NCBI GenBank assembly: GCA_014381825.1
Contig: JACNKX010000116.1
Coordinates: 17,052 to 81,051, forward strand
Direction of reading: 5' to 3'
Length of the DNA stretch: 64,000 nucleotides
Origin: Planctomycetota bacterium
Lineage (GTDB): Bacteria; Planctomycetota; Planctomycetia; Pirellulales; Pirellulaceae
Both the position numbers and the translations under genes were made by a program. This document shows, piece after piece, positions 17,431-26,677 of this stretch; the first letter of the stretch is position 1; every line of letters begins with the position of its first letter. A model generated the notes under the pieces. It searched no databases, was not told the origin of the DNA, and saw only the letters and a list, made by a program, of their open reading frames with translations.

Positions 17431-19721
17431 GAAAGACCGGTTAACCGCCGCATGCCAATGTCGGTGACGTAGACGGATGTCAACACTAACAAGATCAACC
17501 AGTTGTCCCAAATCGTGACTTCGCGATGGATCTGTTCATGATGCGGTTCGCCGCTTAGTTTCGCCGGCAACGTACTGAACTCGACTAATTCCAATAATTC
17601 GCCGCCTGATGTTGAAGCCAGTAACTCCAGTGTCGCGCGATCAACGTGCGGATGTCGATATTCGTCGGGAGCGAGTCTGGCTTGAATTGTCGCTTGAGCA
17701 GATTCAGTTCCATTGCCCGGCTGATAGAGCAAACGATGCGTGCCCGCTTCGCTAGGGGTGAACTTGGCGGTGTAACGCCCGGGCGTCTCTGGGTCGACCG
17801 ACAGCTTAATCGGCTCGGTTGTATCGGCTCCCACGAAAGTAATGCGCTGCGTACGCTCGGCAAGTGGCGAGCCTTCTTCGTCGAAGGCCCACAACTCGAT
17901 CTCTGCTTCCTCGCCGACACCGACCTGTACTGGATGAACGGCGATCCAACTCTTCTTGCCAAGCTGATCCGCCCGCGCCACAAATCGAATGCTCTGGCCC
18001 CAGAACTTGTAGAAGTATCGGTCGGCGACATTCAACCGCCATCGCCAAGTCGCATCGGTGCCGACGAAGATGACTTTACCTTCGCCGGCGTGGTGCCATG
18101 CCATTAGCGGCATTTTTCCAAAGCGGCCTTCGACAGCCGAGTTCCATGCCAGGACTGTCGCCCCGGCCGCAGGGCGCTGTACCGCCGAGCACCAGAAGAA
18201 CTCAGGCAACTCATCCCAAGCCTCTCTGTTCTGTACATCGTCATCTCGCAGTCGCATTCCATCGTGCAGCATGCCGTCTCCCGCCAGCTCGATCTTGAAC
18301 GGCTCGTAGGCTGCCGCCTCGACTCCGGACTTTCCTGATTGCATCCGGACAGGCAAGATGCTTCGGAAATCGGGATCAAATCGATGCGGCATCGCGTTTG
18401 GGCCAGCGGCTACGATCAATCCGACACCTTTCTCGCGAACGGCCTCGATCAGCGTCTCGCGAAACGACGAATCGAATAAATCCGGCGAAACATCACCCAA
18501 CACGATCACGTGGTACTCGCTTAGCTCTTCAACGGTCTGAGGGAGAGCGTCGTGTTGGCGTTGCTCGGACCAGCGTTTCCATTCCGTCTCGACGATCACG
18601 TCCGGCGGATTGTCATCGCGACCGGCCAGACCACCGTCACGATTCAAAGCGTTCTTCAGGAAGCGAAAGTCCCATCGAGGATGTCCGTCGAGGACGAGTA
18701 CACGAAGCTTTTCGTCGGTGATCCGCACAAACGCCGTGTCGACATTGTTAGCGTGTAGCTCACGTGGTTCTGCAGCGAGTACGGGAATATTCACATCTAA
18801 GTAACTGGCTCCGACTTTCTCAGCCTCGAACGTCAATTCGATGCGTTGCGGGTGAGTACTGTCGAGCACGACTTGTTCTGTGTCGAGCAGCCGCTCGCCG
18901 TCTTTCAACTCCACCGTGATGGATTCACCATCCAGTTCGGTGGATTCGACCGCAACGTTTACTCGCACGGTATCGCCAACGGTTACCAACGCCGATGTAT
19001 CGACATCAACGATCGAGACGTCGCCCAGCGAGTAGTTCGAGTCGACCGGAATCGCGAAGACCGCTGCATCGGCGGCAGCCGCGAAGTGAGCCGCCTCCGA
19101 AACAGACGGACCACCCGTGTTCTGACCGTCCGAGATCAGCACGACGCCCGCGATCGACTCGGCGGCGGCATCGTCGACCACCTGTTGAATTGCTTCTCCG
19201 ATAAACGAACTGTTTCCTGGTTTCGTTTCGGCACTCGCGATATCGTCAATCGCCAACGGTTGCAGTCCGTCAGAGAACTCGAACACGCGGAGGGCGTAGT
19301 CCTCCGCAAGTTCTTCCAGCGTTTCGAGTCCATCGGCGAGCGCCTCTTGAGCCCGTGCGAATCTAGTCTGCGAGTGCGTCGTCGTAGTGGGATCGATCGG
19401 CAGCTGCATGCTTTGGGTGTTGTCGAGCAAGATCGCCAGGACCGGCTTCCGCTGGACGGTCATGTCCAGTCGCAAATAGGGCCCGGAGAGAATCAGGAGA
19501 ATGACGACGGTGACGAAGACGCGCGCGATGTTCAGTATCAATCGGAATCGCGGCGACGGCGTGTCGAGATTCTGCTGCCGCCGCCAAATCAGATACGCCA
19601 CGGGGATCAGTAAGAGCACTCCGAACCACAACACAACGGGTCGTTGAAACGCCAGTTGAGCTTGGTCGAGATGCTCTAACACCTCGCCTTCGATGCCGAT
19701 AGATTGGAGGAACCACGTCAT
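17427..19721 (-). CDS. Large VWA-domain membrane protein
   Basis: 764 residues. Two N-terminal TM helices (about 31-48 and 63-82) are followed by a von Willebrand A domain from about 92 (PVLAILLDNTQSMQLP ... IAGVVLISDGQNTGGP). The MIDAS reads D-N-T-Q-S, so the second ligand is Thr rather than Ser. Middle part: CARDB-like beta segments; then a Rossmann-like region (LRVLVLDGHPRWDFRFLKNAL, VIVLGDVSPDLF, GVGLIVAAGPNAM) of the glutamine-amidotransferase-like type often fused to such proteins. A C-terminal TM lies near the end (WDNWLILLVLTSVYV). It is the partner of the BatA-like protein two genes upstream, forming part of a MoxR-dependent membrane complex. Its stop codon comes from a repeat. Confidence 0.75.
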   Translation of the reverse strand: MTWFLQSIGIEGEVLEHLDQAQLAFQRPVVLWFGVLLLIPVAYLIWRRQQNLDTPSPRFRLILNIARVFVTVVILLILSGPYLRLDMTVQRKPVLAILLDNTQSMQLPIDPTTTTHSQTRFARAQEALADGLETLEELAEDYALRVFEFSDGLQPLAIDDIASAETKPGNSSFIGEAIQQVVDDAAAESIAGVVLISDGQNTGGPSVSEAAHFAAAADAAVFAIPVDSNYSLGDVSIVDVDTSALVTVGDTVRVNVAVESTELDGESITVELKDGERLLDTEQVVLDSTHPQRIELTFEAEKVGASYLDVNIPVLAAEPRELHANNVDTAFVRITDEKLRVLVLDGHPRWDFRFLKNALNRDGGLAGRDDNPPDVIVETEWKRWSEQRQHDALPQTVEELSEYHVIVLGDVSPDLFDSSFRETLIEAVREKGVGLIVAAGPNAMPHRFDPDFRSILPVRMQSGKSGVEAAAYEPFKIELAGDGMLHDGMRLRDDDVQNREAWDELPEFFWCSAVQRPAAGATVLAWNSAVEGRFGKMPLMAWHHAGEGKVIFVGTDATWRWRLNVADRYFYKFWGQSIRFVARADQLGKKSWIAVHPVQVGVGEEAEIELWAFDEEGSPLAERTQRITFVGADTTEPIKLSVDPETPGRYTAKFTPSEAGTHRLLYQPGNGTESAQATIQARLAPDEYRHPHVDRATLELLASTSGGELLELVEFSTLPAKLSGEPHHEQIHREVTIWDNWLILLVLTSVYVTDIGMRRLTGLS

Positions 19722-19758
19722 GGTTTTACCTTCCAGATCGTCGTCGAAACCAGTCGAA

Positions 19759-22700
19759 TTACTTTGCTCCGGCTTGACTCAGTCTGATGAAGTAGTCGCG
19801 AATGAATCGTTGGTATCCCTTTGGACCACCTTGCCGCAGGCCCTGTAGTAAATCTTCGCGCTGATGGGGCTGCATTCGCATCAGTAGCGATGCTGCTTTT
19901 GGGTCGGTCTCGCCTAACTCGACGAGAATTTGCTCGACCGCTCCGTTCATCGTTCGCGCGCCATCGGGGCTGCCTTGGGATTGCGCGAGTTGTGCAGTCG
20001 CATTGCGGGCGAGTGAAGGCGGAAGCTGCATTTCGTCCATGCGCTGTGACATCTCCATCGCTTGTTGCATCGCGGGCGAGTTCAAGAGTTGGCCGAGTTG
20101 TTGCGATGATTGCGAGCTGGACGGCTGTTGCGAGTTCGTGGCTTGTGACAGTTCGGAAATCAATTCACCGAGCGCTTGTTGGTCTGCTGCGAGACTTTCG
20201 GTTGCGCTACTCAACTGCTCGGCATGTTCCTGCTGTTGTTGAGCCAATCGCGCGCGCGGATCAATTGGACTTTGTTGTTCGGGACTTGGCTCGCCGGATT
20301 GACGTTCCGAGCTACTCGGCGCGGATTGACTTGGATTACCGCTTTCGCTCTCTTGTGCGGCATCCTGTTCCGCGCTCGGCTCGAACACGTCTTCCCAGTT
20401 TTCGAATTCTTCACTAGCAGCCTCTTCGTTCCCGTGAGCGTGTGGCTCGTCACTGGAAGATTCCTCGAAGCCTTTCTTCGAGCCGTCGATCGCTGGCTTG
20501 AACAAAGGCTCTTTCGATTTCGAGTCGAACGAATCCTCTTGCCGCGATTCGTCATGTTCGTGGCGTCCCCGTTCAGGTTCGCCAGCGTCTTCCCACAAGT
20601 CATCCATTCCGGAGTCCTCGTCAGCGGGCTCGAACGGGTTATCTACTTCAGCTTCCTCGCGGTCGGCATCTTCTTGGGCTAAGTCGTCGATTGCATCTGT
20701 GTTTAGTAGCTCCGATGCCTCTCGCAGGCCTTCTTGAGCGCGTTGTTCAAGCGATTCTTGCTGGGCAGCGAGCGAATCGATCGCTGGATCCGACATCTCC
20801 GCGTTGGTCTGCGAAGTGAGCTGTGTCTGCTGTTCACGATGCTGCTCCAAGTCCTCTCGTAGATCCTCGACGAAATCGCTCAATTCCGACAACTCACGCG
20901 CGGCTGCTTCGGCGTTCTGTTCAGTCAACTCTTGCTCGAACTCAGCCAACGCCTCTTCAATACCATGCTGACTTGTTTCTTGAGCCCGTTGGATCGCTTC
21001 CAGCCTCGCCTGCAAGTCTGCAAGGTTGTCTTGCAAGTGATCACTCACGCGCTCGACCGTGGCCGCTTGCTCTCGGTTCGCCTCTGGCTGAGCCATCTGC
21101 GATGCCATTTGTTCGAGCTGTTCCAGAGGTTGTTGGACCAGCGGCTCGATCGCTTGCTCGGCGGCTTCGATCTGTTCGGCGATTTCGGTCGGAAGCAATT
21201 GGGCTTCTGCAGCTTGTTCGGCAGCACGTTCCAATGCATGGGCCAACTGTTCCGCTAAATGGGCGTTCTGACGTTCGAGTCGAGCCAATTCGGTTCGTTC
21301 TTCGTCGCGTTCCCAGATGTCGTCGTTAGTACGATCGACCTGCGACTCATCGCCGAAAGGATTGGTCTCGTGCTGTGGCTCTTCGCGGTCGGCGGTCTCG
21401 CCATGTGCTGAGGAATCGGCTCGCGCCAAGTCGCCAATGATCTCATCGGCGCGATTCTGTTCGCGGACAAGACTTTCGAGCATCGCCTCCACAGCTTTCA
21501 ACTGTTCTTGTAGTTCAGCCAGCTCGCGATCCGCTGCTTCGCGCTCATTGGCGACGCGAACAATAAACGATTCGGATATAGCTACCTGGCCCTTTGTGTC
21601 ACGGGCCTCGACGTGGCATTCGATTCGATCGTTAGCCCGCAGGCGTTGTTCCGCCAGGTCAAGCACGAATAACGCGTCTTCATTACGCGGCGGAAGAGCG
21701 GTTGCAAGCGGATGTGCCTGTCGCGAGACGCCCCAGTAGTTGTGTTCGACGACTAGTGAGATGCCGTCCAATCCGAAGTCGTCAAACGCCGCAACCTGCA
21801 CCGGGATTTCCATTGGTGACGTCACAACGATGTCTTTAGTTGGCCGAGCCAACACGACTTGCGGCGCGTTATCGGGAACGGCCGTTAGCTTGCCCTCCTT
21901 CATGTGTCGATTGGTGTGCCCGAGCGAGTTCTGTAGCACGATGCGGTAATGGCCGTCTTGCTTTAAATCGAATGAGGCTTGTCTGTAGCCATCACTCTCC
22001 GAGTGATCAGCGCGACCCGCTCTAGGAGCGAGAGGGCCACTGTATTTGTGCTCGTCACTCGGAGCGTGACGGCTACTTTGCATCGCAACTGTTTCGACGA
22101 CTGTGAACTCGCCGTCGGCACTTCGTGCTAGAAGCTCGATCTCGCCGTCAGAAACATCGCCTTCAAAGCTGACGGAGACCTCGACATGACTGCCGACGGG
22201 TCCCGTTATATCGACGGTGTCATCCGAGGAAAGTTTGGGTTGATCGATCCGCATGTATTCGGGGAAATGCACGGCGCTGTGCACCGACGTAATTCGCGGC
22301 CGGTCGAGCAGCTTGATCGCATACTGTTTGCTCCAGGTTCCGCCTCCGTGGACACGATAGGAGCACGGGTATTGCATCTCGTTCAAGGTGAGACTCACGT
22401 GATCTTCGCGCAATTGTCCGAAGTCGTACCAAACTCGACGACGCCCGCCGTCTTCCTCACTCACGTTCAATTCCAGCCGCAACGGATCAATGCCGCCCGG
22501 CGGGTCGACTTCTCCGTCTCGCAGTACGACCGTAAACTTCACGTCTTCGCCGCGTAAGATGTCGCAGTTGCCGGGTTTGCGGTTATCGGCGACTAGCACG
22601 TCGTACTTGACACCTGAATTCGGCGGGATGTCGGCCAGCGGGTTCACAATTCGGGCGACGGCTGTTGGCATGCGATCCCCGAAGATGACTGCTGCCGCAG

Positions 22701-23238
22701 CGAATGCGATCAGGCCGCATCCGGCAAAGATGGCGGCTCGCTTCAATAGCAGCAAGTTAAGCACCTTGGTCGGCTGAAAGCCTCGAATGCGATCAATTGC
22801 TTCGATGACAAGTCGACGGTGAAAGACGGGCGAGCGCTTGGCCGCTTCGCTGTGGTCGGTCAGCTCAACGCAACTTACCAAACGATTGTGAATTCCTGGC
22901 AGGTGCGATTCGATTTTATGGGCGACTTTCACTGCCGACAGCCGCCGGAGTATCGGTACCAAGACGCCGGCAATGAACGCAACTGCTCCCGACGAGACGA
23001 CAGCCAACCAGCCGGCGACACGAAGGAATGTCGATAGCGGCATCGCGAGGTCGACGACCGTCACAAACAGCAGCGCCGAGACGAAGACCCCGCACGTAAT
23101 CGCCAGGCCAATTGTCGTCCAAGTTGAACGCAACAGCCGACGCGTGCGAGCGATCAGCCGCTCGATCGCATCGACATTGAGAGTTTCGACGACGTCGATC
23201 GCTTGTTGACGATTGGAAGATCTGCCGTTGGTAGACAT
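19759..23238 (-). CDS. DUF4175-like coiled-coil membrane protein with repeat-derived insert
   Basis: 1159 residues. N-terminal TM helices (about 43-64, 74-97 and 168-187) precede a beta-rich extracytoplasmic region to about 570. A very long Gln/Glu/Ala-rich coiled coil with low-complexity acidic patches runs from about 580 to 1080. The C-terminal SLLMRMQPHQREDLLQGLRQGGPKGYQRFIRDYF ends the protein. Size, TM pattern and place between BatA and a VWA protein match DUF4175-like proteins. Around residues 388-417 a stretch (SSRHAPSDEHKYSG ... ADHSESDGY) is the translation of a palindromic repeat inserted in frame, interrupting what looks like a continuous beta domain. Seventeen bases separate it from the BatA gene. 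Confidence 0.7.
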   Translation of the reverse strand: MSTNGRSSNRQQAIDVVETLNVDAIERLIARTRRLLRSTWTTIGLAITCGVFVSALLFVTVVDLAMPLSTFLRVAGWLAVVSSGAVAFIAGVLVPILRRLSAVKVAHKIESHLPGIHNRLVSCVELTDHSEAAKRSPVFHRRLVIEAIDRIRGFQPTKVLNLLLLKRAAIFAGCGLIAFAAAAVIFGDRMPTAVARIVNPLADIPPNSGVKYDVLVADNRKPGNCDILRGEDVKFTVVLRDGEVDPPGGIDPLRLELNVSEEDGGRRRVWYDFGQLREDHVSLTLNEMQYPCSYRVHGGGTWSKQYAIKLLDRPRITSVHSAVHFPEYMRIDQPKLSSDDTVDITGPVGSHVEVSVSFEGDVSDGEIELLARSADGEFTVVETVAMQSSRHAPSDEHKYSGPLAPRAGRADHSESDGYRQASFDLKQDGHYRIVLQNSLGHTNRHMKEGKLTAVPDNAPQVVLARPTKDIVVTSPMEIPVQVAAFDDFGLDGISLVVEHNYWGVSRQAHPLATALPPRNEDALFVLDLAEQRLRANDRIECHVEARDTKGQVAISESFIVRVANEREAADRELAELQEQLKAVEAMLESLVREQNRADEIIGDLARADSSAHGETADREEPQHETNPFGDESQVDRTNDDIWERDEERTELARLERQNAHLAEQLAHALERAAEQAAEAQLLPTEIAEQIEAAEQAIEPLVQQPLEQLEQMASQMAQPEANREQAATVERVSDHLQDNLADLQARLEAIQRAQETSQHGIEEALAEFEQELTEQNAEAAARELSELSDFVEDLREDLEQHREQQTQLTSQTNAEMSDPAIDSLAAQQESLEQRAQEGLREASELLNTDAIDDLAQEDADREEAEVDNPFEPADEDSGMDDLWEDAGEPERGRHEHDESRQEDSFDSKSKEPLFKPAIDGSKKGFEESSSDEPHAHGNEEAASEEFENWEDVFEPSAEQDAAQESESGNPSQSAPSSSERQSGEPSPEQQSPIDPRARLAQQQQEHAEQLSSATESLAADQQALGELISELSQATNSQQPSSSQSSQQLGQLLNSPAMQQAMEMSQRMDEMQLPPSLARNATAQLAQSQGSPDGARTMNGAVEQILVELGETDPKAASLLMRMQPHQREDLLQGLRQGGPKGYQRFIRDYFIRLSQAGAK
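21985..22076. repeat. Family 1 repeat inside a coding region (copy C)
   Basis: 92 bases bounded by GTAGCCATCACTC and GTGACGGCTAC, with the same hairpin ends as the intergenic copies. It lies fully inside the DUF4175-like gene and reads through as S-S-R-H-A-P-S-D-E-H ... A-D-H-S-E-S-D-G-Y with no stop or frameshift. Confidence 0.85.
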
Positions 23239-23254
23239 GAGTATTTCTCCGACG

Positions 23255-25558
23255 CTAGGGCCGAGTCGTGTGGGTGAATTTTTCGTTTAACGGCGAGCCG
23301 AAGCCGGCGGCGTTTCGTCGACGTGTCGGCGCAGTCGCCTTCGGCTTGCCGTTAAACAATTGTGTGAGTGAGAATCGTGCTGGCAGGACTGCGTGCATCG
23401 CGCTGCCGCTTGGCGTGGCAATCAGCAGCTCGACGGAGATCACCGCCAACGCGAGAAAGATCAACGTGCGCCACAACTCGCGTTTCGCACCGACTTGTCC
23501 ATGACGCTGTTGGGCTTCCGGTGACGCGTCGATCATCGTGAGGTTTACTGCGGGCAGCATCTCGCTCAGCTGGCCTTGTGTCACGGCATCGAAATGTGAT
23601 TCGTCAGCCGCTGTGTTGACGGCGAAGGCGAGAGTTTGTTCTTTAGGCTCCCCAGTCGAACCACCGCTGACGGTGACTCCATAGAATGCGGCTTCAATCG
23701 TATTGTCGAACGCGGCGACAATTCGGCCATTGTCGTGCTCGAACTCAAGTGGCGTGGCACCATGCGACTCGCTTAGCACAGAGCCATTGGCAGATTCCCA
23801 CGACTCGTCGACAGAGATTTCGGCGATCCCTTCTGCCGGGATGACCGCCGCGACATTAACCTCGGGCCGCCTCTTCACATAAGCGGCCATTCGAAGAACC
23901 AGCGGAACGAATTCAGGTTGTAGAGGCAGGTTTGACCAACTCGCGTCGAACGGTACTGCTGACAGCAAGACGCGGCCCTTGCCGAATCGTCCGGCAACGA
24001 TCAGGGGTGAACCGTCAGCGAATCGAGCCAACGTCCATGTGTTCTTTGCCGATTTGGCGAGAGCTAGTTCATAGCGTCGATACGCTCGAGTTCCAGCCAG
24101 ATAGTGTTCGTCCGGGTCACGAAAGACTGAAAAGACTGGGTGAGCGAAGTCCACGCCACCGAAACGATCAAACGCGGCGGTCTGACCAGCCGAGCCAGTG
24201 GCAGCACGCAACCGAACGGCCAGTAAATAACTCTCGGTGCTGGAGTTAGCTGCAAGTAGCGCTCGGTTGTACTCTCCAGGATCGACTTGCTCGCCAGGCA
24301 AGATCAACAAACCACCACCATCGGCGACGAACTTCCGCAATCGTTCGTGGGCCGTCGCAGAAAGCGCGCCGCAATCTGCCAAGATCACGACATCGGCCTC
24401 GCCCAGGTGTTCTGCGTTTAAACGCGATTGACGAACCTCTTTCAAGTGCAGCGACCGCACCTGATCTTCGTCGACCGAAAGTGCGCTGCGAAGGAACAGT
24501 CCGCGATCTTCAAGTGGATCGGATGACGGATGACCGTTGACGAGTACGACGTTGACTTCGGAAGTGGCGGACAAAGTGAACCGGAACACGTTGTCGCCAG
24601 CGAAGCGGTCATCGGGGATCTCGTAACGAAGTCTCTGAATTCCGGATTGCTCGGGAGTGTAGATCACCTCGGCCTCGGCGGCCTTTCCGGGTTCAACGGT
24701 GATCGTCTTTCGAGCAACCTCTTCATCGCCGGCGAAGACGCTGATGGGAACTTCGACGGATTCGACCGTCGAGAAATTGATGACTCGTGGCTGTAGCGTG
24801 ACTGGCAAACCGGCGAGTACATGCTGATCGTCGGGAACGCCAGCGATGATACCTTGGTTCTCGATCGGCTTGCTCGAGCCAACGTTGATCACGAACACCT
24901 CCGTGTCGGTGGGAATCAAGCCTGCGGTCTCGCCGGTCTTTAGTTCCCGCCAGCCTGTCTGCTGCATGTCGCTGATGACGTAGATTCGAGGGTTGGCCAA
25001 TCGATCGGACTGAAATGTGTGCAGCAATGCGGCAAACCAGTTTGCTCGCGCCGCACCAGCTTCTAGCTGATCGATCGACTCGCGAATCGCATCGGGATTC
25101 GATGCGAAGCGACTGCAGATTTCTCCCGGGCGACTGGCGACGCGGATGACGGTTACGCGATCTTGGCTGGGCAGATTCTCGACGATCGAACTGGCGGCTT
25201 GTTTTGCCTGCTGCATCGCGCTGCGACCGTCGGTGGTGATGCTCATACTGGCTGACGCATCGATCAGTAGCACATCGTCACGCCCCGAATCCATGCCCCC
25301 AAACAACGCGCCCCATTTACTGACCGCTGGTCGTGCGAGCGCCATTACGATGAAGAGCAAAAACAACGTGCGAAGTACCGCCAGTAACATGTCTTCGAAC
25401 TGAACCCGCCGACGACTGCGGACTTCGCCATCGAAGAGGAAGCGGTACGTACTCAGCTCGATCGTTCGCAACTTGTGCAATGTCAGCAAGTGCAAGATGA
25501 TCGGCGCCGCGATGATAGGCACGAATGCGAGCAGTAATCCGAAGTGAAGGAAAGTCAT
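23255..25558 (-). CDS. BatA-domain VWA protein
   Basis: 767 residues. The N-terminus FLHFGLLLAFVPIIAAPIILHLL followed by a basic segment and a second TM (MLLAVLRTLFLLFIVMALARP) is the BatA N-terminal domain. A VWA domain follows from about 92 (DDVLLIDASASMSITTDG) with an intact D-x-S-x-S MIDAS. Next comes a Rossmann-like region (ADVVILADCGALSATAHERL, FVADGGGLLILPGEQVD) and a third TM near 700 (LIFLALAVISVELLI). Known relatives act in MoxR/Bat aerotolerance or protein-complex assembly systems. The last 35 or so residues (LFNGKPKATAPTRRR ... PLNEKF) are encoded by a second palindromic repeat, so the native C-terminus was probably shorter. A family 1 repeat sits directly upstream of its ATG. Confidence 0.85.
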   Translation of the reverse strand: MTFLHFGLLLAFVPIIAAPIILHLLTLHKLRTIELSTYRFLFDGEVRSRRRVQFEDMLLAVLRTLFLLFIVMALARPAVSKWGALFGGMDSGRDDVLLIDASASMSITTDGRSAMQQAKQAASSIVENLPSQDRVTVIRVASRPGEICSRFASNPDAIRESIDQLEAGAARANWFAALLHTFQSDRLANPRIYVISDMQQTGWRELKTGETAGLIPTDTEVFVINVGSSKPIENQGIIAGVPDDQHVLAGLPVTLQPRVINFSTVESVEVPISVFAGDEEVARKTITVEPGKAAEAEVIYTPEQSGIQRLRYEIPDDRFAGDNVFRFTLSATSEVNVVLVNGHPSSDPLEDRGLFLRSALSVDEDQVRSLHLKEVRQSRLNAEHLGEADVVILADCGALSATAHERLRKFVADGGGLLILPGEQVDPGEYNRALLAANSSTESYLLAVRLRAATGSAGQTAAFDRFGGVDFAHPVFSVFRDPDEHYLAGTRAYRRYELALAKSAKNTWTLARFADGSPLIVAGRFGKGRVLLSAVPFDASWSNLPLQPEFVPLVLRMAAYVKRRPEVNVAAVIPAEGIAEISVDESWESANGSVLSESHGATPLEFEHDNGRIVAAFDNTIEAAFYGVTVSGGSTGEPKEQTLAFAVNTAADESHFDAVTQGQLSEMLPAVNLTMIDASPEAQQRHGQVGAKRELWRTLIFLALAVISVELLIATPSGSAMHAVLPARFSLTQLFNGKPKATAPTRRRNAAGFGSPLNEKFTHTTRP
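23283..23359. repeat. Palindromic repeat, family 2 (copy A)
   Basis: Bounded by TCGTTTAACGGC and GCCGTTAAACAA in inverted orientation, about 77 bases, with GC-rich partly self-complementary arms (GAGCCGAAGCCGGCGGCG / CGCCTTCGGCTTGCC). It overlaps the 3' end of the BatA-like gene and encodes its terminal tail. A second copy lies at 33492-33564. Confidence 0.8.
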
Positions 25559-25563
25559 GTTTT

Positions 25564-25679
25564 GTAGCCATCACTCTCCGAGTGATGAGCCCTCTGCCGC
25601 GATAGTTGAAGGAATTCGCATGTTGTGAGTTCTTCGGGAAGTTCGTTCTGATGCTTATCACCCGGAGAGTGATGGCTAC
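25564..25679. repeat. Family 1 repeat, full intergenic element (copy D)
   Basis: GTAGCCATCACTC-TCC-GAGTGATGAGC at the left, GCTTATCAC-CCGG-AGAGTGATGGCTAC at the right: two hairpins in inverted orientation around a variable core. It fills the gap between the DUF58 stop and the BatA ATG almost to the base and gives the DUF58 gene its TAG stop (25676-25678). Confidence 0.9.
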
Positions 25680-26560
25680 ATTCTGGACCTCTTATCTAGA
25701 TACGCGGCGAGGAAGCGATCGTAAGGCTGGCTGGTGTTTGCCAGTTCGTAACTGATGCGTCGTTCAAGGCATTTCGTTTTGATATTGGTGATGAATCGTT
25801 GCATACGCTCGAGGTAACGCTGCCGCATCCGCTTTGGGTTCGCGATCATACGACTCGTGCCTTCGATGTCTTTGAAACGTGTCATGCGAGTAAAGGGGAA
25901 GTCGAGTTCGGCGGGATCCATTACCTGCAACGCGAGGACTTCATGACGGTTATGCCGGAAGTGTTGTAAGCCATCGGCCAATCGGCTTTCATCGTCGAGC
26001 ATGTCGCTGATCACGATGACAAGGCTGCGGCGTTTGATTCGTTCAGCGACATCATGCAGCACGACGCCAACGTCTGTCTCGCCACCGGGTTCCATGCCAT
26101 CGAGTGAACTTACGATGCGGCGGAACTGTGACGGATGAGCTTTGGCTGGAATGAAGTCGCGGATTCCGGTATCGAACGTGACTAAGCCCACGGCGTCGTT
26201 CTGTCGCAGCAGCATGTAAGCCAACGCGGCCGCCAATTGGCCTCCGTACGTCAGCTTGTCCACTTCGCCGCTGTTGAATGCCATGGAACGCGAGCAGTCG
26301 AGCAAGATGTAGGCCCGCAGATTTGTTTCGTCTTCGAATAACTTGACGTAGTACTTATTCGTACGAGCGACGATCTTCCAATCCATCCCTCGTAAGTCAT
26401 CGCCGGGTGTGTAAGCGCGGTGATCGAGAAACTCGACGGAGAAGCCGTGGTATGGGCTGCGATGTCGTCCGGTGAGGAATCCCTCGACGACTTGTTTGGC
26501 AACAAGGGGCATGTTGCCAACGCGAGCCAGTCCGGCGGGATCAAGGAAGCGAGATTGCAT
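25676..26560 (-). CDS. DUF58 domain protein of MoxR operon
   Basis: 294 residues from ATG 26560. The frame is open further upstream to 26659, but that part is only the translation of the family 1 repeat (H-H-S-E-S-D-G-Y), so the start after the repeat is chosen. PLVAKQVVEGFLTGRHRSPYHGFSVEFLDHRAYTPGDDLRGMDWK is interrupted here only for length: the key DUF58 motif is H-R-x-Y-x-x-G-D-D-x-R-x-x-D-W-K at about 50-65. A VWA-like half follows (YILLDCSRSMAF, RRSLVIVISDMLDD). DUF58 proteins are chaperone-like adaptors for MoxR ATPases. Stop codon supplied by a repeat. Confidence 0.88.
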   Translation of the reverse strand: MQSRFLDPAGLARVGNMPLVAKQVVEGFLTGRHRSPYHGFSVEFLDHRAYTPGDDLRGMDWKIVARTNKYYVKLFEDETNLRAYILLDCSRSMAFNSGEVDKLTYGGQLAAALAYMLLRQNDAVGLVTFDTGIRDFIPAKAHPSQFRRIVSSLDGMEPGGETDVGVVLHDVAERIKRRSLVIVISDMLDDESRLADGLQHFRHNRHEVLALQVMDPAELDFPFTRMTRFKDIEGTSRMIANPKRMRQRYLERMQRFITNIKTKCLERRISYELANTSQPYDRFLAAYLDKRSRM

Positions 26561-26566
26561 AGTAAC

Positions 26567-26677
26567 GTAGCCATCACTCTCCGAGTGATGAGCCCTTTCG
26601 AGGTGATCGTAACACTTGGTGCGTTGCCACGAGTAGCGGAGTGCGGTGGCGCTTATCACTCACAGAGAGATGGCTAC
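26567..26677. repeat. Family 1 repeat, full intergenic element (copy E)
   Basis: GTAGCCATCACTC-TCC-GAGTGATGAGC to GCTTATCACTC-ACAG-AGAGATGGCTAC, 111 bases, filling the whole gap between the MoxR stop and the DUF58 ATG. The TAG stop of MoxR (26674-26676) lies inside its terminus. Confidence 0.9.

Noticed and set aside
18846..19613. 255-codon plus-strand ORF opposite the VWA gene
   Set aside because: Arg/Asp-rich mirror of a high-GC gene; no ribosome-binding site and no recognisable domain.
26561..26659. N-terminal extension of the DUF58 gene
   Set aside because: The 33 extra codons are translation of the palindromic repeat between MoxR and DUF58; the ATG at 26560 fits the family start.
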